NCBI GenBank assembly: GCA_002841945.1
Contig: PHBI01000055.1
Location: forward strand, 1 to 36,345
DNA from: Deltaproteobacteria bacterium HGW-Deltaproteobacteria-14
GTDB taxonomy: Bacteria; Myxococcota_A; UBA9042; PHBI01
Direction: 5' to 3'
Length of the DNA: 36,345 nt
Both the position numbers and the translations under genes were made by a program. Shown here in pieces: positions 26,847 to 34,500 of the stretch (the stretch's first letter is position 1; each line of letters begins with the position of its first letter). Under the pieces are notes generated by a model that saw only the letters and a list, made by a program, of their open reading frames with translations, had not been told where the DNA came from and did no database searches.

Positions 26847-26880
26847 CCCCTGGCGAGCTCACGCGGGAGCTCGCCAGGGG
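26847..26880 (-). terminator. 14-bp stem hairpin, probable terminator/attenuator
   Basis: CCCCTGGCGAGCTC (26847-26860) and its exact reverse complement (26867-26880) enclose a 6-nt loop. Read on the minus strand, TTTCGTG follows the stem, a weak U tract. It sits between the micro-ORF (stop at 26959) and the ECF sigma gene, so it could end the short transcript or attenuate the sigma gene. Confidence 0.7.
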
Positions 26881-26958
26881 CTGAAGGGGTTCGAGGGACG
26901 GCGGGATGTAGCGACTGATGACCGGCGCCAGGCCGCGGGGTTCGCGCCGGCGCCGGGC

Positions 26959-26997
26959 TCAGCAGACGGGGACGCCGCTGATCGAGGTGGAGTTCAT
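26959..26997 (-). CDS. 12-codon micro-ORF MNSTSISGVPVC
   Basis: The ATG at 26997 has AAGGA at 27009-27005 with 7-nt spacing, a good Shine-Dalgarno site, and the ORF reads MNSTSISGVPVC then TGA. A longer in-frame ATG at 27021 (MNAGKESP...) lies only about 3 nt after the predicted transcription start, so it would have no room for a ribosome site. The frame is preceded by a consensus sigma-54 promoter and followed by a hairpin. It could be a leader peptide, a secreted or signalling peptide, a small peptide-natural-product precursor, or an incidental ORF on a small RNA. I do not recognise it. Confidence 0.45.
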   Translation of the reverse strand: MNSTSISGVPVC

Positions 26998-27034
26998 CGG
27001 GCTTTCCTTTCCAGCGTTCATGGGGCTGCCTATG

Positions 27035-27050
27035 AGCAAGGCGCGTGCCA
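27035..27050 (-). promoter_or_regulatory. Consensus sigma-54 (-24/-12) promoter
   Basis: On the minus strand 27050-27035 reads TGGCAC, GCGCC, TTGCT, which matches the consensus TGGCACG-N4-TTGC(A/T) at every fixed position. The -12 C is at 27036, so transcription should begin near 27024, just ahead of the micro-ORF. Sigma-54 promoters need an enhancer-binding protein; the inverted repeat at 27171-27195 is about 150-170 bp upstream, a typical distance. I found no equally good match elsewhere in the window by eye. Confidence 0.8.
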
Positions 27051-27170
27051 CCTCTCCGCTCGGATCCCGCGCGCCCCCCGGCGCGAGGCGAAGGGCCCCC
27101 AACCAGGCGGGCCAGCGGTGGCGCGACCGGATCCCGGGCCCCACGACGTCGGTCAGGGACACCGCGTCAT

Positions 27171-27195
27171 CGCTGACACACCGACCGTGTCAGCG
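27171..27195. promoter_or_regulatory. 9-bp inverted repeat, candidate enhancer-binding-protein site
   Basis: CGCTGACAC-N7-GTGTCAGCG is a perfect dyad of 25 bp in the gap between the sigma-54 unit and the divergent aldehyde dehydrogenase. Its centre is about 160 bp upstream of the predicted sigma-54 start and about 240 bp upstream of the dehydrogenase ATG. It does not match the NtrC or NifA consensus sites I know. The bound protein is unknown. Confidence 0.6.
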
Positions 27196-27422
27196 GGACG
27201 CTCCCGAGCGCTCGAAGCGCCCGTGGGCTTGTCTCTTCGGCCTGTGAAGCCCCTGATCCCCCCCGTGACAAGGATGTCGCGCCGACCGTCTCCCGGGGTG
27301 GACACGCGACGGCGGCGCGCGGGCGTGATCGTCGTTCAGGTTTTGCGGGCTGTGCGCCCGGTGGGCTGGCGCGGGCGGGTCACGCGCGCCATGATGCCAC
27401 CGAGATCCGGAGGAGGTGGTGG

Positions 27423-28787
27423 ATGGAGCTCATCAGCGTCAACCCGGCCACGGGCAAGGAGCTGTCGCGCACGCAGACGCTGTCGGCGGAGGCGGTGGAG
27501 GCGGCGCTGAGCGACGCGAGCGCCGCCTTCCGGCGTTGGCGTGCGACGCCGATCCGCGAGCGGGCCAACGTCCTCTCCCAGGCGGCGCGGCTCCTCGAGG
27601 CCGACGCCCCGCGGCTCGCGGCGCTGATGTCCTCCGAGATGGGCAAGCCGTTCCGTGAGGCCATCGCCGAGGCCAAGAAGTGCGCCTGGACGTGCCGCCA
27701 CTACGCCGAGAACGCCGAGCGCTACCTCGCCGACCAGGACGCCGAGAGCGACGGCAGCCGCGCCTTCGTCCGCTACCAGCCGCTCGGGCCGGTGCTCGCC
27801 ATCATGCCGTGGAACTTCCCGTTCTGGCAGGTGTTTCGGATGGCCGCGCCGGCGCTCGCGGCGGGCAACGTGGTCCTGTGCAAGCACGCGCCGAGCACCT
27901 CGGGCTGCGGCGCCGCCATCGCGTCCATCTGGCGCCGCGCCGGGGCCCCGGGTGGCGTCTACCAGGACCTCCCGGTCGCGGTCGACCAGGTGCCCGCGAT
28001 CATCGCCGATCCGCGCGTCGTCGCGGTGGCGGTGACCGGCAGCACCCGCGCCGGGCGCGCCGTCGCCGCCGAGGCCGGGCGCCACCTGAAGCGGACCGTC
28101 CTCGAGCTCGGCGGCAGCGACCCCGCCGTCGTCATGCCCACGGCGGACCTCGACAAGGCCGTCGAGGCCATCGTCCGCTCGCGCACCCTCAACAACGGCC
28201 AGTCGTGCATCGCCACTAAGCGCGTGATCGTCCACGAGGCGGTCGCCGACGCGTTCACCGGGCGCCTCGTCGCCGCCATGCAGGCCCTCGCCGTCGGCGA
28301 TCCGATGGACGAGAGCGTCCACGTCGGACCGCTCGCCAGCGCGGCGGCCCGCGAGCTGCTCGCGGGTCAGGTCGCGGCCTGCGTCGCCGCCGGCGCCCGC
28401 GTCCACTGCGGCGGCAAGGCGCTGTCCGGGCCGGGCTACTTCTACCCACCGACCGTCCTTGGCGAGATCCCGCGCGGCACGCCGGCGTGGGAGGACGAGC
28501 TGTTCGGCCCGGTCGCGAGCGTCTTCCGCGTGCGGGACCTCGACGCCGCCATCGCGCTCGCCAACGACACCGTCTACGGGCTCGGGGCGGCGGTCTACAG
28601 CCGCGACGAGGCCGAGATCGCCGCCCTCATCGACCGGATCGACGCCGGGTGCGTGTTCGTCAACGGGCTCGTCAAGAGCGACCCGCGGCTGCCCTTCGGC
28701 GGCATCAAGAGCTCTGGTTGGGGTCGCGAGCTCGGCGCGCTCGGGATCCGCGAGCTGTGCAACGCAAAGACGGTCTGGATTGCCTGA
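27423..28787 (+). CDS. NAD(P)-dependent aldehyde dehydrogenase, succinate-semialdehyde type
   Basis: This 454-residue enzyme has the ALDH motifs PWNFPFWQVFR (129-139, N131), the general base E228 (VLELGGSDP) and nucleophile C262 (NNGQSCIATKR). Short length, LSSEMGKP-like MSSEMGKP and the C-terminal PFGGIKSSGWGRELG fit the GabD1-like succinate-semialdehyde dehydrogenase group; other short aldehydes are possible. GGAGGAGG at 27409-27416 lies 6 nt before the ATG, an unusually strong site. It stands alone on this strand and has no GABA transaminase neighbour. Confidence 0.9.
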   Translation: MELISVNPATGKELSRTQTLSAEAVEAALSDASAAFRRWRATPIRERANVLSQAARLLEADAPRLAALMSSEMGKPFREAIAEAKKCAWTCRHYAENAERYLADQDAESDGSRAFVRYQPLGPVLAIMPWNFPFWQVFRMAAPALAAGNVVLCKHAPSTSGCGAAIASIWRRAGAPGGVYQDLPVAVDQVPAIIADPRVVAVAVTGSTRAGRAVAAEAGRHLKRTVLELGGSDPAVVMPTADLDKAVEAIVRSRTLNNGQSCIATKRVIVHEAVADAFTGRLVAAMQALAVGDPMDESVHVGPLASAAARELLAGQVAACVAAGARVHCGGKALSGPGYFYPPTVLGEIPRGTPAWEDELFGPVASVFRVRDLDAAIALANDTVYGLGAAVYSRDEAEIAALIDRIDAGCVFVNGLVKSDPRLPFGGIKSSGWGRELGALGIRELCNAKTVWIA

Positions 28788-28932
28788 GCAGAGGGCAGTC
28801 GACCGACGCAGCCGCACCGCGTCAAGGCGCCCAAGCCCGCCTGAACGCGACGGATTCCGGGTCGCGCACTGGACAAGACCTCCCCGCGTGTGGTGAGCTG
28901 TTGGCGCACCGGGTCGGTCTGGAGAGCGCATC

Positions 28933-30600
28933 ATGGCGGACAGAGCACACCGCGAAACGCGGCAGGCGTCCGAGGCCCCTTCCCGTACCACGCAGCCCGA
29001 TGACAGCGACAGCGCGTCGTCGTCGGTCGGCGTGGCAGGGGTAGGCGTCACGAACATCCAGGCCCTCATGGGCGCTGGCGGGAACCTGTCGATGGTCCAG
29101 CTCGCTGGCGGCGGCGACGGCGACACCGCCGGCGTGCACGCGGCCGCGGCCGAGGGCATCAAGGGCGGGGGCGGCGCGCTCCCGCACGCCAGCGCGATCC
29201 AGAAGGCGTTCGGCGGCCACGACATCAGCGACGTCAAGGCGCACACCGGGAGCCAGGCGGCCAAGGCCAACGAGGCCATGGGCGCCCAGGCGTACGCCAC
29301 CGGCAACGACATCGCCTTCAAGGGCGCTCCGGACCTCCACACGGCCGCCCACGAGGCGGCGCACGTGGTCCAGCAGCGCGGCGGGGTGTCGCTCAGCGGC
29401 GGCGTCGGCAAGTCCGGCGACAGCTACGAGCAGCACGCCGACGCGGTGGCGGACAAGGTCGTCAAGGGCGAGTCGGCCGAGGGCTTGCTCGGCGGCACGT
29501 CCGGCGGCAAGAGCGGCGGCGTCCAGAAGAAGTCCGTCCAGCAGCTGGCCGTCCAGATGGTCACTGGGACGGGCGGCGGCGGCGGCGGCGGTGGAACGGG
29601 TCCGACGACGACCACGACGACGCCCCCGGCGCCGACGACCACGCCCGCCCCGACGACCACCACGCCGACGCGGTCGCCGCGGCCCGCGAACGACACCGAG
29701 TACATGGCGCTCGCTGGCTGGACCGCGTTCAGCGCCAACGTGACGCGCTTCGGCATCGGCGAGCTGGCGCTCCCCGCCTGGAAGAAGGCGATGGACCAGC
29801 TCTACGAGAACGAGGCGACCTACGAGCGCATCAAGAGCGACCCGAACGCCGTGCTCGCCTGGGTCGACTCGGTCCCTGCCCGGGTCGGCTTCAGCGAGAT
29901 GGCCGAGCTGCTGCTCAAGAAGCACCCGCTCGACACCACGAAGAGCTACGCGCTGTGGTCGGGCAAGCCGTCCGAGGAGTACGCCGGCACCAAGGGCTGC
30001 GAGGTCCTCGAGAGCTCGGTCCTGGGCGAGCTCTTCAACAACGTCCGCCTGGTCTTCACCGAGTGGGAGGTGATGAAGACCCTGTGGCGCGCCATCTCGA
30101 ACGTCTACGCCCTCGAGATCGGCAAGATCATGACCGGCAAGAGGATCAAGGTCTTCCACCGCAAGGAGGGCGAGATCTTCCAGCAGGTCGAGTCGAAGGC
30201 GCTCAGGGACGTCGGGATCAAGACCGGTATCCCGCCGATGTACGAGTTCCACCCGCTCGTCGTGCCCGGGATGTTCGGCCACGAGAGCAGCTACGAGCCC
30301 TCACCGACCAACCCGGAGTGGCGCAAGCTGCTGACGGACGCCGCCGGCGGCGACACCGCCAAGGCGAAGTCGGCCGCCGAGGCGGAGATGGTGAAGATCT
30401 TCGACTTCACGGGCACGGTCCCGGTGGGCGCCCTGGTGGACAAGGGCCCGAAGACCAGCGAGAGCGCCAGCAACGGCGTGAACGCCGCGCACAACGCGAC
30501 CGTCCTGGCCGGCTGCCAGCGCGCCAAGCGCGCCCTCGAGTCCGCGGCGGCGACGTCGACCACGGCCCCGGCGACCACGCCCCGTCCCGGAAGGGTGTAG
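28933..30600 (+). CDS. DUF4157 protein with C-terminal CD38-like ADP-ribosyl cyclase/NADase domain (probable toxin)
   Basis: This 555-residue protein has three parts. Residues 80-185 form a DUF4157 domain (FGGHDISDVKAHTG, metallopeptidase-like H140-EAA-H144, then YEQHAD at 165-170). Residues 210-252 are a Gly, then Thr/Pro linker. Residues 253-500 carry W342-S343-G344, E360 (EVLESSVLG), W385-x3-S389 (LWRAISNVYA) and E420 (IFQQVES). Order and spacing match CD38/BST1 catalytic residues W125-S126, E146, W189-x3-S193 and E226. That family cleaves or cyclises NAD. DUF4157 is known on cargo of extracellular contractile injection systems. The N-terminal part lacks a signal peptide. GGAGAG is 6 nt upstream of the ATG. 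The toxin role is inferred; no injection-system genes are in view. Confidence 0.82.
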   Translation: MADRAHRETRQASEAPSRTTQPDDSDSASSSVGVAGVGVTNIQALMGAGGNLSMVQLAGGGDGDTAGVHAAAAEGIKGGGGALPHASAIQKAFGGHDISDVKAHTGSQAAKANEAMGAQAYATGNDIAFKGAPDLHTAAHEAAHVVQQRGGVSLSGGVGKSGDSYEQHADAVADKVVKGESAEGLLGGTSGGKSGGVQKKSVQQLAVQMVTGTGGGGGGGGTGPTTTTTTPPAPTTTPAPTTTTPTRSPRPANDTEYMALAGWTAFSANVTRFGIGELALPAWKKAMDQLYENEATYERIKSDPNAVLAWVDSVPARVGFSEMAELLLKKHPLDTTKSYALWSGKPSEEYAGTKGCEVLESSVLGELFNNVRLVFTEWEVMKTLWRAISNVYALEIGKIMTGKRIKVFHRKEGEIFQQVESKALRDVGIKTGIPPMYEFHPLVVPGMFGHESSYEPSPTNPEWRKLLTDAAGGDTAKAKSAAEAEMVKIFDFTGTVPVGALVDKGPKTSESASNGVNAAHNATVLAGCQRAKRALESAAATSTTAPATTPRPGRV

Positions 30601-30603
30601 CCC

Positions 30604-31509
30604 ATGGCAGCAGCGTCCGAAGCGCTCACCCGCTTCATGGACAGCCTCGACCGAGGCGTGACGAGCCGCGAGGATCTCGAGCGGCTCGACCTCGTGTCCC
30701 TCGAGGCGGTCACCGATCCCGCGGAGAAGACCCAGGCCACCGACGCGCTGGCCGCCAAGCTCAAGGCGCCGACCGAGGACCCACGCCTCGTCGACGCCCT
30801 GGCGACGCTCCGCACGCCTGCGGCCCTCGACGCGCTGACCTGGGCCTCGCGGAGCGCGCCGCCCCTCACCCGCGCGCGCGCGGCGCGCCGCCTGTGGACG
30901 ATCCGACGCGATCCGAACGCCTTGGCCAACCTGCAGGCGGTGGCCCGCCTCGACGCCGACATCGTCGCCGAGGAGGTGCTCCCCGCGCTGCTCGAGATCG
31001 GCAGCGACGAAGCCCTCGACGTGGCGATGTCCATGGTGGTGTCGTCGGCGCGGCGCTCGGTCCGGGCCTCAGCGCTCCACGCCATCTCCCTCCACTACGG
31101 TCTCGAGGCGTACGAGCACATCGCGACCGGCCCCGTCTGGGACCTCACCCTCGGCGTCACCTCGCGCTTTCCGTCGGTGCGTGCCCGATCCCTCGACCGC
31201 CTCCGGGACCTCGTCGCGAAGCGTCGCATGGGCGCGGACGACGCGGCGCTCGGCATCGCGTGCGAGGCGGACGACTGGTCGAGCGAGCTCGCGGCCGTCG
31301 TCGCGGCCTCCCAGGACCCCACCCGGTCCTTCGATCAGGGGGGGCTCGCCGCGCTCGCGGGCGGCGAGCGCGCCTGGGCCGTCAACCTCGTGATGCGGGG
31401 CCTCGAGCAGGGCCAGGCCCGCGCCGAGGAGGCCCTCGAGACCCTCGGTGGCGAGCGCGCCAAGCTCGCCTTGGCCGACTGGCGCGCCGGCCGCGTCGAC
31501 CCCGAGTAG
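30604..31509 (+). CDS. HEAT/ARM-repeat-like protein, possible immunity or partner protein
   Basis: This 301-residue protein starts 3 bp after the DUF4157 gene; GGAAGGG inside that gene's last codons is its ribosome site (8-nt spacing). It is all-helical by appearance, with repeated helical pairs spaced by 30-40 residues (DALATLRTPAALDALTWAS, EVLPALLEIGSDEALDVAMS, RASALHAISLHYGLEAYEH). That suggests HEAT-like repeats (about 40-290). There is no signal or membrane segment. Tight coupling to the probable NADase suggests an immunity, adaptor or loading role. Family identity is uncertain. Confidence 0.75.
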   Translation: MAAASEALTRFMDSLDRGVTSREDLERLDLVSLEAVTDPAEKTQATDALAAKLKAPTEDPRLVDALATLRTPAALDALTWASRSAPPLTRARAARRLWTIRRDPNALANLQAVARLDADIVAEEVLPALLEIGSDEALDVAMSMVVSSARRSVRASALHAISLHYGLEAYEHIATGPVWDLTLGVTSRFPSVRARSLDRLRDLVAKRRMGADDAALGIACEADDWSSELAAVVAASQDPTRSFDQGGLAALAGGERAWAVNLVMRGLEQGQARAEEALETLGGERAKLALADWRAGRVDPE

Positions 31510-31547
31510 CGGCCGGCGCCTGGTCGGCTGGAGGGCGCTCGTCACAA

Positions 31548-31566
31548 TTGTCAACCATGTTGACAA
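31548..31566. promoter_or_regulatory. 19-bp perfect inverted repeat between convergent genes
   Basis: TTGTCAAC-CAT-GTTGACAA lies between the stop of the HEAT-like gene (31509) and that of the DUF4215 protein (31588). It is AT-rich against its surroundings and looks like a repressor-type operator. The 3' side of two genes is an odd place for one. A short 8-bp stem with no U tract makes a poor terminator. Confidence 0.6.
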
Positions 31567-31587
31567 CTCGCTAACGGGTCCCTTCCC

Positions 31588-34500
31588 TCAGGCGCGCCGG
31601 CGGCGCCGGCGGCGCGTCGCGATCGTGCTCAGCGCGAGCAGCAGCAGCAGCGCCAGTGAGCCATCGGGGCCGGCCCCGCAGCCGTCGCCGCCGAACAAGA
31701 CGACCGCGGTCGGGCGCCCGGACTCGGGGTCACACACGTCGCCCAGGCCGTCCTGGTCGTAGTCCTCCTGGTCGGCGTTCGCCTCCGCCGGGCAGTTGTC
31801 CGCGCCGTCGAGGATCCCGTCGCCGTCGACGTCGTCGACCAGCGGATCGAGCCCGAGCGCGACCTCCACGCCGTCGCTCAGCCCGTCGTGATCGGTGTCT
31901 GCGTCGAGGGGGTCGGTCTTCCACACCTCGACCTCGGCCCCGTCGTCGAGCCCGTCCCCGTCGGTGTCGGCGAGGTTCGGATCGGTCATGTAGATGAGGC
32001 GCTCGTCGGCGTCGCCGAGCCCGTCCCCGTCCGTGTCGAGCTGGGCGCAGACGTCGACCTCGCAGCCCCAGCCCTCCTCGAGCGCGCAGGCGTCACACCC
32101 GTCGCCGGAGGAGCCGTTGCCGTCGTCGCACTCCTCGCTGCCGCCGAGCTTGCGGTCCCCGCACACCTCGTCGTGGACACAAGCGCTCTGCCCTCCGAGG
32201 GCGCCGCTGCACGACCACTCGGGCTCGATGGCGCACCCGTCGCACCCGTCACCGGGGTCGCCGTTGCCGTCGTCGCACGCCTCGCCCCCGAAGCGCTTGC
32301 CGTCGCCGCACACCGAGGTGCACGGCTCGTTCGGCGCCACGCAGGCCCAGCCGTCCTCCTCCGCGCAGGTCGCGTCACAGCCGTCCCCGGGGTCGGTGTC
32401 GCCGTCGTCGCAGCCCTCGACGCCGGCCACGATCCCGTCGCCGCACCGCTGCGCCCCGCACGCCGACGGCGCCGACACCGTCGCCGCGGTGCAGCTCCAC
32501 CCCGGCTCGACCTTGCAGCTCGGCCCGCAGCCGTCGCTCGGGCTCGCGTTGCCGTCGTCGCAGACCTCGAAGGGATCGGGCCGGCCGTCCCCGCACGTCC
32601 CGAAGCACGGCGTCGGGACGGTCCCGAGGTCGCACACGTAGCCCGGCGCCAGGACACACGCGTCGCACCCGTCGCCCGGGTCGGCGTCACCGTCGTCACA
32701 CTGCTCGCCGTCGACCGCGATCCCGTCGCCGCACCCCGCCGCCTCGCACACTCCGGCGGCGCACACCCAACCCGGCTCGATCTTGCAGCTCGACGAGCAG
32801 CCGTCGGCGCTCGCGATGTTGCCGTCATCACACGCCTCGAGCGGCCCGCGCACCCCGTCGCCGCAGCTGTGAACGCACGCGTTCGGCGTCACCGCCAGGT
32901 TGCAGACCCAGCCCGGCTCGACGTGGCACTGCACGCAGCCATCACCCGGCTGCCCGTTGCCGTCCTCGCAGCTCTCGTCGCCAGCGATGACGAGATCACC
33001 GCACTGCTTCGCACCGCACAATGACGGCAGCCCGACGCACGCCCAGCCCGTCTCGACCCGACAGTTCGGCGAGCAACCGTCACCCGCGGCGACATTGTCA
33101 TCGTCGCAGAACTCGCCCGCGTCGATGATCCCGTTGCCGCATGTTGCAACGCACACGTTCGGCTCCACGTGGGTGTCGCAGATCGCGCCGGCGTCCCACG
33201 CGCAGTCGCTGCACCCGTCGCCGGGGGTGTGGTCGCCGTCATCGCACAGCTCGGCGCCCGCGCGGATCCCGTCGCCACACTCCGCCGCCGCGCACGTCGA
33301 CGGCGTCGACAGCGTCGCCGTGGTGCAGCTCCAGCCCGGCTCCACGGCGCAGTTCGCGGTGCAGCCGTCGCCCGCCTGCAGGTCTCCGTCGTCACACCCC
33401 TCATACGGGTTCGGTCGCCCGTCGCCGCAGGTGTGGGCGCAGGTCGTCGGGATCGACGTCGTGGTGCACACCCAGCCCGCGCTGATCTGGCACGCCGCGC
33501 AGCCGTCCGACGTCGCGGTGTTGCCGTCGTCGCACCGCTCCGCGCCGGCGGTGATCCCGTCGCCGCACTGCGCCGCCGCGCACACCGAGGCCCCACCGCT
33601 CGCCGAGCACGCCCAGCCGAGCTCGACCCGGCAGATCGGCGAGCAGCCGTCCCCGCCGTCGATGTCCCCGTCGTCGCACGCCTCGTTCGGATCGACCGCC
33701 CCGTCCCCGCAGGTCTCGGCACACACGCTCGGCACGCTCGCGCCGTCGCACGCCCACCCGGCGTCGATCGCGCACGCCGTGCAGCCGTCGCCCGCCGTCA
33801 GGTTGCCGTCGTCGCACGCCTCGTCGGCCACCGCCACGCCGTCGCCACACTGCGCCGCGAGGCAGACCGACGGCTGCCCCGCCACCGCCGCGCAGCTCCA
33901 CCCGAGCTCGGCCCGGCAGGTCGGCGAGCAGCCGTCACCCGCCGCGATCCCGCCGTCGTCGCACACCTCGAGCGCGTCCACCGCCCCGTCGCCGCAGGTC
34001 TCGGCGCAGGCGCTCGGGAAGACGGCGACGTCACACACCCAGCCGGCCTCGACCTGGCACTGGAAACACCCGTCACCCGCGAGCGCGTCGTCGTCCTCGC
34101 AGGTCTCGAGCCCCGCGATGACCCCGTCACCGCACTCCGCTGCACCGCACTCCTGGGCACCCCCTCCTACCGGCGTCGCGCAGCTCCAACCGGCCTCGAG
34201 CTCGCAGTTTGCAGTGCACCCGTCTCCGGCCTCGAGGTCCCCGTCGTCGCAGGCCTCGAGGGGGTCGAGGGCGCCGTCGCCGCAGGTCTGCGCGCACACG
34301 CTCGGGAGGCCGGTCGTGTCGCAGACCCAGCCGGCGTCCGGCGCGCAGGCGCTGCAGCCGTCCCCGAGCTGCGCGTCGCCGTCGTCGCAGCGCTCGCCGC
34401 CGTCCACCCAGCCGTCGCCGCAGTGGGCCAGCAGGCAGTCGGTGCGGCAGGCGCCGTCGCTCGTGTCGGAGTTACCGATGTGGAACCGCGCGACCCCCAC

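Noticed and set aside
26959..26961. TGA of the micro-ORF read as selenocysteine
   Set aside because: The frame beyond is Arg/Pro-rich, runs through the hairpin into the sigma gene leader, and no SECIS-like element directly follows the TGA.
27336..29411. A 691-codon minus-strand ORF
   Set aside because: It is antisense to the aldehyde dehydrogenase and DUF4157 genes; no domain.
31548..31566. SufR box at the 19-bp dyad
   Set aside because: It contains CAAC...GTTG, but with a 3-nt spacer; the SufR box I recall has six, and no regulated start is nearby.
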